Shown: positions 28,862 through 36,244 of the stretch, in pieces
Layout: the number at the start of each line of letters is the position of its first letter
Position numbering within the stretch: the stretch's first letter is position 1
DNA from: Gordonia namibiensis NBRC 108229
GTDB lineage: Bacteria > Actinomycetota > Actinomycetes > Mycobacteriales > Mycobacteriaceae
Assembly (NCBI RefSeq): GCF_000298235.1
Contig: NZ_BAHE01000014.1
Location: 1 to 64,000, forward strand
Reading direction: 5' to 3'
DNA length: 64,000 nucleotides
The notes under the pieces: model-generated
Database searches by the model: none
What the model saw: only the letters and a program-made list of their open reading frames with translations
What the model was told of the DNA's origin: nothing
Program-made: the position numbers and the translations under genes

Positions 28862-30505
28862 ATGGCGGACATCGAGACGGTGCAGATCGCGGAGCCGACC
28901 TCGGCGAGAAGTGCCGGCCGGAGTGCCGACGCCACGGGTCTGCGCACACTCCTGAGGTTCTACCTCCGGCGCGAACGGGTCGCCCTCATCGCGTGGATCG
29001 GCGGAACCGCCGCTCTGGTGGGATTCCAGGCCGTCGCCAGCCAGAACCTCTACGACACCCCGGCGAAACTCGCGGCGCTGCGCGAGACCATCGGCGGGAG
29101 TCCGGCGGTCATCGCACTCAGCGGACCCGAAGAACTGCTCGCCACCATCGGCGGCGAAGCGGTGTTCGAGATATTCGGCTATGCCGCAATCGTTCTCGGG
29201 CTCATGTCGATGTTCCTCGTGGGTCGTCACACCCGCACCGACGAGGAGAACGGACGCGCCGAGCTACTCCGGTCGACGCGTGTCGGCCGCGATGCCCCGG
29301 TCGCCACAGCCCTCGCCCTCGCGGCCGTCGCGAACCTCGCTGCCGGCGTCGCCGTCGCGGTCACCGCCACCGCCGCCGGTCTTCCGCTCGGCGGCTCGAT
29401 CCTCTTCGGTGCGGCGCTGGCCGGGGTGGGTCTCACGTTCGCGACGCTCACCGCGCTCGCCGCCCAGATCTTCGAGAACCCGCGCAGCGTCTACGGATCC
29501 ATCACCGCCATGCTCGGGTTGGCGTACGTCCTCCGCGCAGTGGGCGATGTGGGCAACGGGTTCGCGTCGTGGCTCTCCCCCATCGGCTGGGGCCAGCGCA
29601 CATTCCCGTACGTCGATGACACCTGGTGGCCGCTTCTGATACCGCTCGTGGCGTCTCTGCTCACCGTCGCAGTGGCGGTGGCCGTCTCCGAACACCGCGA
29701 CTTCGGGGCCGGGATCTTCGGAAACCGCGCCGGGCGCGCGGAGGCGTCATGGCTCCTGACCTCGACGACGGGACTCGCCTGGCGGCTGCACCGCGGGTCG
29801 ACAGCCGCCTGGGCCACCGGGGTCTTCGTGCTGTCGGCGGCATACGGATCGTTCGGCGACGCGATCACCGACTTCATCGAAGACAATCCGCAGATCGCAG
29901 AGTTCCTGCCCGGCGGCGCCGAAGACGCCGTGGACGCGTACCTCGCGCTGACCCTCACGATCGCCGCTCTTCTGTCAGCCGGGTACGGCGTCAACAGCGC
30001 GCTGCGGGCCCGACGCGAGGAGACCGCCGAACTGGCGGAGTCGGTCGTGGCAGCGAACACCAACCGGCTGTCCTGGTTCGGCGGCCACGTCGCGATGGCA
30101 CTCGGCGGGACCGCGATCGTCCTGGCCGCGGGTGCGCTCGGCGAGGGTCTCACCTACGGAGTGACCGTCGACGACCCCGGTCAGATCCCACGTCTGCTCG
30201 CCGCGGCGGCGGTGTACGTCCCCGCGGTGTGGTTGATCGTCTCGGTCGCAGTGGCCTGCGTAGGTTCACTACCCAGGGCCGCCGCGGCCATCGCCTGGAC
30301 GTACTTCGCGTACTGCCTCGTCGCCGAGATCCTCGCCGAGTCGTTCGACCTGCCGAAGTGGACACGCGCGGCGTCACCGTTCCGGCATCTACCGCAGGCC
30401 CCGCTCGATGCTGTGACGGCGAGTGGCATCGTCGCCGTCACGGGTCTCGCCGCTGTCGCGCTGGCCGTCGGCTTCGTCGGACTGGCCCGTCGCGACCTGG
30501 GGTAG
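28862..30505 (+). CDS. ABC exporter permease, large multi-span type
   Basis: The 547-residue membrane protein has about 12 hydrophobic segments in two halves, with an N-terminal cytoplasmic stretch before the first helix (FYLRRERVALIAWIGGTAALV split around residues 40-60). Its length matches the tetronasin-type permeases that work with a single ATPase. Starts 18 bp after the ATPase stop; converges on the acyl-CoA ligase gene with only 16 bp between stops and no terminator in between. Confidence 0.88.
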   Translation: MADIETVQIAEPTSARSAGRSADATGLRTLLRFYLRRERVALIAWIGGTAALVGFQAVASQNLYDTPAKLAALRETIGGSPAVIALSGPEELLATIGGEAVFEIFGYAAIVLGLMSMFLVGRHTRTDEENGRAELLRSTRVGRDAPVATALALAAVANLAAGVAVAVTATAAGLPLGGSILFGAALAGVGLTFATLTALAAQIFENPRSVYGSITAMLGLAYVLRAVGDVGNGFASWLSPIGWGQRTFPYVDDTWWPLLIPLVASLLTVAVAVAVSEHRDFGAGIFGNRAGRAEASWLLTSTTGLAWRLHRGSTAAWATGVFVLSAAYGSFGDAITDFIEDNPQIAEFLPGGAEDAVDAYLALTLTIAALLSAGYGVNSALRARREETAELAESVVAANTNRLSWFGGHVAMALGGTAIVLAAGALGEGLTYGVTVDDPGQIPRLLAAAAVYVPAVWLIVSVAVACVGSLPRAAAAIAWTYFAYCLVAEILAESFDLPKWTRAASPFRHLPQAPLDAVTASGIVAVTGLAAVALAVGFVGLARRDLG

Positions 30506-30521
30506 ACGCCGATCCGGACTC

Positions 30522-32129
30522 CTACTTGCGCAGGTCCTTGCGCAGGATCTTGCCCGACGCCGACTTCGGGATCGCCTCGATGAACTCCACCGCACGAACC
30601 TTCTTGTGCGGGGCCACCTTCGACGCCACGAACTCCATCACCTCATCCTCGGTCAGCTCGGCCTCGGGCTGCTTGACGACGAACGCCTTGGGGATCTCCT
30701 CTCCCGACTCCGCATCGATCACACCGATGACGGCCGAGTCGGCGATCTTGTCGTGGGTCAGCAGCAGCGCCTCCAGCTCGGCCGGCGGCACCTGATAACC
30801 CTTGTACTTGATGAGCTCCTTGAGCCGATCGACGATGTAGACACACCCCGTCGGATCGACCTGCGCCATGTCGCCGGTGTGCAGGAAGCCGTCGGCGTCG
30901 ATGGTGTCGGCGGTCGCCTGCTCGTTGTTGAGGTAGCCGAGCATCACGTTCGGCCCCTTCACCCACAGCTCACCCGGCTCGGACAGGCCCTCGGTAGGTA
31001 TCGAGACCTCGTTCCCGGTGGCCGGGTCGACGATCTTGTTCTCCGAGTTCGGCACCGGCCAGCCCGTCGACGACAGCGGCGGGTCTTCGAGTCCGAGAAG
31101 GGCTTTCGCGTCGAACGGGATGATGTGGGACACCGGGGACAGCTCACTCATGCCGTAGCCCTGCAGCATGTGCAGATCCAGACGCTTGGCCACGGCCTGA
31201 CCCAGCTCGTCGTCGAGCGGGGCCGCACCCGACATCATCGTGTGCAGCGAGGACAGGTCGTAGTTGTCCACGATCGGATGCTTCGCGAGCGCCACCGCGA
31301 CCGGCGGCGCGATGTAGGCCATCGTCACCTTGTGGTTCTGGATGTTCTCCAGGAACTCCACCAGGTCGAACCGCGGCATCACGACCAGTGAGGACCGGTT
31401 GAACAGCGCTGCGTTCAACAACACGGTCATGCCGTAGATGTGGAAGAACGGCAACACCGCGATCACCACGTCGTCGGCCGTCATGCCCTGCAACGGCTTC
31501 AGTTGTGCGACGTTGGCGACCAGGTTCCGGTGCGAGAGTGCGACACCCTTCGGATTGCCGGTGGTCCCGGAACTGTAGGGCAACACCGCCACATGAGTGG
31601 CCGGATCGAAGGACACCTGGGGCGCCGACAGTCCGGCGCCGAGGACCTCGGCGGCATTCGGATGGCCCGATGCCTCCTGCCCCTCACCGTCGAGGACTAC
31701 GAGGCTCGTGTCGTCCAGCCCGACCTCGGCGACGGCGGCCTTCGCCTGCGTTGCCATCGGCGAGATCGTCACCAGCATCGTGGCGCCCGAATCCCGCAGC
31801 TGCTTGGCGATCTCGGGTGCGGTGAACAATGCGTTGATCGTCGTCGCCGTCGCACCCGCGCGCAGGATGCCGTGGAACACCGATGCGAACGCCGGGATGT
31901 TGGGCGAGAGGATACCGACGACGTCACCCACTCCGATCCCCCGCGACGCCAGCCAGCCCGCGACCGCGTCGATCTGGGCGATCAGCTCCCGATACGACGT
32001 CACCGCACCGGATTTCGGGTCCACCAGAGCGGTACGCCCGAGCTCGTCGTCGGCGATCGAGCCGAACAGGAACTGGTGGACGCTGACCTCGGGGATCTCG
32101 ACGTCGGGGAACGGGCTGGTGAAACTCAC
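30522..32129 (-). CDS. acyl-CoA ligase, 4-coumarate-CoA ligase-like
   Basis: ANL superfamily adenylate-forming enzyme that activates a carboxylic acid as acyl-AMP then acyl-CoA. The 535-residue protein has the P-loop YSSGTTGNPKGVALSH, the A5/A8 motifs GYGMSE and HTGDM...DRLKELIKYKGYQ and the C-terminal catalytic lysine in PKSASGKILRK. GTG at 32129 with GGAGGT upstream overlaps the CoA-transferase stop by 4 bases. Last gene of the five-gene catabolic operon. Substrate unknown; 4CL-like motifs suggest an aryl or branched acid. Confidence 0.92.
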   Translation of the reverse strand: MSFTSPFPDVEIPEVSVHQFLFGSIADDELGRTALVDPKSGAVTSYRELIAQIDAVAGWLASRGIGVGDVVGILSPNIPAFASVFHGILRAGATATTINALFTAPEIAKQLRDSGATMLVTISPMATQAKAAVAEVGLDDTSLVVLDGEGQEASGHPNAAEVLGAGLSAPQVSFDPATHVAVLPYSSGTTGNPKGVALSHRNLVANVAQLKPLQGMTADDVVIAVLPFFHIYGMTVLLNAALFNRSSLVVMPRFDLVEFLENIQNHKVTMAYIAPPVAVALAKHPIVDNYDLSSLHTMMSGAAPLDDELGQAVAKRLDLHMLQGYGMSELSPVSHIIPFDAKALLGLEDPPLSSTGWPVPNSENKIVDPATGNEVSIPTEGLSEPGELWVKGPNVMLGYLNNEQATADTIDADGFLHTGDMAQVDPTGCVYIVDRLKELIKYKGYQVPPAELEALLLTHDKIADSAVIGVIDAESGEEIPKAFVVKQPEAELTEDEVMEFVASKVAPHKKVRAVEFIEAIPKSASGKILRKDLRK

Positions 32130-33235
32130 GACACCTCCACAGGTGAATCGGTCGACCATTGATCGAGGATCTGCATCAGGTCCGCGCTCGAGGAGCCTGA
32201 CGGCGTGGGCAAGGCGGTCCGGGAGAACCGCGGGGCGGGAGCGGGCTGCACGGTGTCGTCGACGGTGACATAGCTGCCGCGTTGCTGCGCAACGGGATCG
32301 GCGGCCGCCTCGTCGAAGTCGAGCACCGGGGTGAGGCATGCGTCGACGCCGGCGAACGCCTCGGACCACTCGTCGCGGGTACGGGTGGCGAACCGCGCGG
32401 CGAGCGCAGCGGAGATCACCGGCCAGTGCGCACGGTCCCATCGGTTAGGTAGGTCGGCGAGGCCGAGCGTACCGATCAGGTTGCGCCAGAACTTCTCCTC
32501 GAGGGCACCGACGGCGACGAACCGGCCGTCCGCACACTCGTAGGTGGCGTAGAAGGGTGCGGAACCGTCGAGCAGGTTGCCCTCCGATCGAGACACCCAG
32601 CGTCCCGCCGCTTTCCACGACCACTGCAGCTGGGCGAGCAGACCGGCGCCGTCGACCATCGCGGCGTCGACGACCTGCCCGTGTCCGGTCCGCGACCGGT
32701 CGTGTAGGGCGGCCAGCACGCCGACCACGAGCAGCATCGATCCCCCGCCGAAATCGCCGGCCAGGGACAGCGGCGGAACCGGTGGCGCTCCGGCCGGGCC
32801 CATCGCCTCGAGCACACCGGTCACGGCCAGATAGTTGATGTCGTGGCCGGCGAGCATCGCACGGTCGCCGTCCTGACCCCACCCGGTCATCCGGGCATAC
32901 ACGAGTTGCGGTGCATCGGCACAGATCTCGGGTCCGAGTCCGAGACGTTCCATCACGCCCGGCCGGAAACCCTCGATGAGGGTGTCGGCACGCAGGATCA
33001 TCTCGCGGATGCGGTTCAGGTCGGCGGGGTCCTTGAGGTCGGCCTCGACGCTGCGTCGGGACCGGTAGAGACCGGCGTCCGCCTCGGCGATGCCGTCGGG
33101 GCCCGGGGCCTCGGGGCCGGGGCGTCGGATCCGGACGACGTCGGCGCCGAGGTCGGCGAGCATCATCGCGGCGTGCGGTGTCGGACCCAGGCCCGGCATC
33201 TCGACCACGCGCACGCCGGCGAGCGGACCGGTCAC
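32126..33235 (-). CDS. family III CoA-transferase / alpha-methylacyl-CoA racemase
   Basis: Likely epimerises (R)- and (S)-2-methylacyl-CoA so that branched chains can enter beta-oxidation. The 369-residue CaiB/BaiF-fold protein is closest to AMACR/MCR: it has the catalytic His in AGHDINYLAVTG and the Asp in AGDFGGGSML, the pair that performs 1,1-proton transfer, and the N-terminal GPLAGVRVVEM. GTG start overlaps the TetR stop by 4 bases. A plain CoA-transferase is the alternative. Confidence 0.86.
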   Translation of the reverse strand: MTGPLAGVRVVEMPGLGPTPHAAMMLADLGADVVRIRRPGPEAPGPDGIAEADAGLYRSRRSVEADLKDPADLNRIREMILRADTLIEGFRPGVMERLGLGPEICADAPQLVYARMTGWGQDGDRAMLAGHDINYLAVTGVLEAMGPAGAPPVPPLSLAGDFGGGSMLLVVGVLAALHDRSRTGHGQVVDAAMVDGAGLLAQLQWSWKAAGRWVSRSEGNLLDGSAPFYATYECADGRFVAVGALEEKFWRNLIGTLGLADLPNRWDRAHWPVISAALAARFATRTRDEWSEAFAGVDACLTPVLDFDEAAADPVAQQRGSYVTVDDTVQPAPAPRFSRTALPTPSGSSSADLMQILDQWSTDSPVEVS

Positions 33236-33870
33236 GAATCCGCCTGGTGGTGCAGCACGCCGCGGATCGTGAAATCGACGTAGTCGCTGACCAACTGGTC
33301 GACATCGTGCTCGTCGCGCAGCCACCAGCTGATGCCGTTCATCAGGTCGAGCACGGCGATGGCGGACCGGTGGGCGTCGCGGGCCTCGAAGACACCCATC
33401 CGGGCGCCCGCCTCGATGACGTCACGGATGCGCCGCTGGTAGTACTTGCGGTAATCGGTGACCACCCGACGGTGTTCCGGCGTCAGCGCCGACAGTTCCC
33501 GCAGCGCGACGAGGTGTTCCACCCGGTACCGCGCGAGCCGGCGGATGTGCGCCTCGACCAGGCCGGTGAGGCGCTGGACGGGGCCGCCCTCGCCGTCGAG
33601 CACCAGCAGGTCCTGCTGCGGGTCCTCGGTCATCCGCAACGCGATGGCGTAGAGGATCTCCTCTTTGGAGTGGAAGTGGTTGTAGAGACTCGCGCCTCGC
33701 ATGCCGACGGCCTCGGCGATGTCGCGCATTCCCGCGTTCGCGTAACCGTGTTCGGCGAAATACCGAGCGGCGGCCTCCACGATCTCGTCGCGACGGCTGC
33801 GCGGACGCTCCTCCGCCACCATCGGTTTCGCGGCGGTGTCGGCGGCGTCGTCAGCCCTGAGGGGTTCCAT
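33232..33870 (-). CDS. TetR-family regulator of the monooxygenase regulon
   Basis: Predicted repressor whose ligand is probably an acyl-CoA or the pathway substrate. The 212-residue protein has the HTH around residues 28-75 (AGMRDIAEAVGMRGASLYNH). It is encoded inside the operon it would control, with the upstream ligase overlapping its start by 20 bases and the racemase overlapping its stop by 4. RBS GGAGG is 5-6 bases before the ATG. Two copies of ACTAAC-N4-GTTAGT at the divergent promoters are the likely operators. Confidence 0.88.
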   Translation of the reverse strand: MEPLRADDAADTAAKPMVAEERPRSRRDEIVEAAARYFAEHGYANAGMRDIAEAVGMRGASLYNHFHSKEEILYAIALRMTEDPQQDLLVLDGEGGPVQRLTGLVEAHIRRLARYRVEHLVALRELSALTPEHRRVVTDYRKYYQRRIRDVIEAGARMGVFEARDAHRSAIAVLDLMNGISWWLRDEHDVDQLVSDYVDFTIRGVLHHQADS

Positions 33871-35473
33871 ACGTCCTCCTCAACTCGCGCTTGAGCAGCT
33901 TGCCCTGGGCGTCGGTCGGCAGTTCGTCGACGACGTGCACCGACTTGGGGACCTTGTATGACGCCAGATCGGCGCGGCAGTACTCACGAATGTCCTCCGC
34001 GGACACCGAGCTACCCGCACGCAGCACGACGAAGCCGGTGACGGCCTCGGACCAGTACGGATCGGGCAGGCCGACGACCGCGGCCCGCTCGACGTCGGGA
34101 TGCGCCTGCAGCACACGCTCGACCTCCTGGGAGGCGACGTTGTATCCGCCGGTCTTGATCATGTCCTTGCGCCGGTCGCGGAAGAACATGTTGCCCTCGT
34201 CGTCGATGCGCACGATGTCGCCGGTGTGCACCCAGCCCCCCTCGAGGACCTGGGCGGTCTTCTCCGGGTCCTTGAAGTAACCGAGCATGACCGACGGTGT
34301 GCGACAGAGGAGTTCGCCTTCCTCGGCCTCGTTGCCGTCGGCGTCGACGACCCGGACCTCGAGGTGGCCGACCGGCTTGCCGATCCACGTCGGGTCCTGG
34401 TTGGGCACGTCCTCGAGTCGCTTGAACCATCCGACCGAGCCGAGCTGGGTGAGCTCGGACTGGCCCCAGTAGGTGCCCCACACCGACTCCGGTGTGGCGG
34501 TGGCCCAGGCGTCGACTGCGTGCGGGGACACCTGGCCGCCGTAGGTGAGGCAGCGGCGTACGGTGCCGACGGTGTCGGGCCCGAAGTTGGGGTGATTGGC
34601 CAGGGCGATGAAGAAGGTCGGGGTCTGGGCGAGCACCGAGATCTTCTCGTCGCGGATCATCCGCAGCGAGGTCGCCGGGTCGACCGCGGCCGGCAGCACG
34701 AGCGTGGCGCCGAGCAGGGTCAGCGAGGTCAGTGATCCGATACCCGCGATCGTGTGGAACGGCATGACGTACAGCCAGACGTCGTCGTTCAGACAGCGCA
34801 GACCCCAGGTGTACGCGGGCGCGGTGGAGATCAGGTAGTTGCGGTGCGCGATCTCGACGCCCTTGGGGGTCGACTCGGTGCCGCTGGTGTAGACGATCAT
34901 CGCCAGGTCGTGTTCGTCGACGTCGCAGTCGGGTTCGGCGTCGTCGGCCCGTCCGACCAGTTCGTCGAAGGAGTTCCACGAGTCCGATGCGGGCTCCCCG
35001 ACGACGAGGACCGAGATGCCGAGACTGTCGGCGATCGGGCCGGCCACGGGGGCCAGGTCGCGTTCGACGACGAGGACGGCGGGCTCGAGGTGACCCAGCT
35101 GCTGGGCGATCTCCTTCTCTCGGAACAGCGGGCTGACACCGGAGTACGCCGCGCCGACCTTCAGCGCACCGTAGTACGACGCCACGGTCTCGACGCGATT
35201 GCGGCTCATCACCGCGACCCGGTCGCCGCGGCGGACGCCGAGGTCGACGAGGACGTGCGCGACCCGGTTGGCCATGCGATTGAGGTCGCCGTAGCTGGTC
35301 GACGTGCGGCCGCCGGCGGCGTCGTAGGCGATGATCGCGGGCTTGTTGCCCTGCGACCGTGAGAGCCTGCGCAGCTGGTCACCGATCGTCGCGCGACCCA
35401 GCGGCGAGGTCTGGTTCTCCGTGAGCCTGCGGTCGGTGAGCTGTCCTTCTGGGGTCATGGCGGGCGCGCTCAC
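33851..35473 (-). CDS. acyl-CoA ligase, second of the operon
   Basis: A 540-residue adenylate-forming ligase. The P-loop is YTSGTESTPKGV, where Glu-Ser replaces the more usual Thr-Gly, and the later motifs GYFKDPEKT, VHTGDIV and DMIKTGGYN...SQEVE are intact, with the C-terminal lysine in DAQGKLLKRELR. It is only distantly related to the ligase at 30522, so the two probably take different acids. The GTG at 35473 overlaps the nitroreductase stop (GTGA); ATG at 35458 is the alternative start. Confidence 0.9.
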   Translation of the reverse strand: MSAPAMTPEGQLTDRRLTENQTSPLGRATIGDQLRRLSRSQGNKPAIIAYDAAGGRTSTSYGDLNRMANRVAHVLVDLGVRRGDRVAVMSRNRVETVASYYGALKVGAAYSGVSPLFREKEIAQQLGHLEPAVLVVERDLAPVAGPIADSLGISVLVVGEPASDSWNSFDELVGRADDAEPDCDVDEHDLAMIVYTSGTESTPKGVEIAHRNYLISTAPAYTWGLRCLNDDVWLYVMPFHTIAGIGSLTSLTLLGATLVLPAAVDPATSLRMIRDEKISVLAQTPTFFIALANHPNFGPDTVGTVRRCLTYGGQVSPHAVDAWATATPESVWGTYWGQSELTQLGSVGWFKRLEDVPNQDPTWIGKPVGHLEVRVVDADGNEAEEGELLCRTPSVMLGYFKDPEKTAQVLEGGWVHTGDIVRIDDEGNMFFRDRRKDMIKTGGYNVASQEVERVLQAHPDVERAAVVGLPDPYWSEAVTGFVVLRAGSSVSAEDIREYCRADLASYKVPKSVHVVDELPTDAQGKLLKRELRRTYGTPQG

Positions 35474-36108
35474 GCGAACATCCGGTTGTCGAAGCGGTCG
35501 AGGAAGGCGATCTCCTCGACGGGGCTGCGGGTGAGCTTGCGCGGGAAGCCGTTCTGCGGGTAGCCGACCGCGATGTGGGCCGCGGTGATGAATCCGTCCG
35601 GGATGCCGAGCAGGTCCTTGACCTCGTTCTCCGCTGCGCACAGCAGAGTCGTGAGTGCGGTGGCGACACCCTGCTGACGCAGGGCGAGGGTCAGGTTCTG
35701 CACGCTCGGGTAGATCGACGCGCCGCCGACGACACTGAGCCGGCCGAGTTCGTGATCGGTGGGATGCAGTCCTTCCGCCTCGGCGCACACCACCACGAGC
35801 GCGGGCACCTCGGCGAGGTGATGAGCGAAGTAGTTGGCGCTCTCGATGGTTTTCGGGACGGCACCCACCTTCTTGGAACCCTCGAGGATCGAGTTGTAGT
35901 AGGGCTCCCAGAAGGGCAGGTAGAGGTCGGCGAGCGCCTTCTTGGTGACGTCGTCACGGACGACCACCCAGCGGACCGGCTGCCGGTTCCCGCCCTGCGG
36001 ACCGAAGCGCGCGTCGTCGAACGCCCGGTAGAACACCTCGTCCTCGACGGGCTTGTCGCTGAAGTAGCGGCACGTGCCAGTAGTGCGCATTGCCTCGCTG
36101 AGTTCCAT
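35470..36108 (-). CDS. nitroreductase-family FMN oxidoreductase
   Basis: Predicted flavin enzyme using NAD(P)H. The 212-residue protein shows the FMN-contact RTTGTCRYFSDKPV N-terminus and the substrate-side PQGGNRQPVRWVVVRD region. The ATG at 36108 is used because GGAGGT lies 4 bases upstream; an in-frame GTG at 36126 would start inside the operator. It opens the overlapping five-gene operon. Role in the pathway (ene reduction, or flavin supply) is open. Confidence 0.85.
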   Translation of the reverse strand: MELSEAMRTTGTCRYFSDKPVEDEVFYRAFDDARFGPQGGNRQPVRWVVVRDDVTKKALADLYLPFWEPYYNSILEGSKKVGAVPKTIESANYFAHHLAEVPALVVVCAEAEGLHPTDHELGRLSVVGGASIYPSVQNLTLALRQQGVATALTTLLCAAENEVKDLLGIPDGFITAAHIAVGYPQNGFPRKLTRSPVEEIAFLDRFDNRMFA

Positions 36109-36124
36109 GTCAACCTCCGTGATC

Positions 36125-36140
36125 ACTAACCGTTGTTAGT
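36125..36140. promoter_or_regulatory. palindromic operator, operon side
   Basis: ACTAAC-CGTT-GTTAGT, perfect 6-bp arms, 17 bases before the nitroreductase ATG and overlapping a plausible CATACT -10 element on the minus strand. The same arms occur at 36222-36237. Confidence 0.75.
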
Positions 36141-36221
36141 ATGACTGGGGACACAGTTCCACACGAGACCACGGCCGTCAAGCATCGATAATCGGCACTT
36201 TTCTCATGTTGACGAACTGGG

Positions 36222-36237
36222 ACTAACAGTGGTTAGT
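36222..36237. promoter_or_regulatory. palindromic operator, monooxygenase side
   Basis: ACTAAC-AGTG-GTTAGT, perfect arms, ending 7 bases before the monooxygenase ATG. It overlaps TTAGTT (36233-36238), a likely -10 element of a leaderless transcript, so binding would block initiation. Confidence 0.75.
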
Positions 36238-36244
36238 TGCAACC

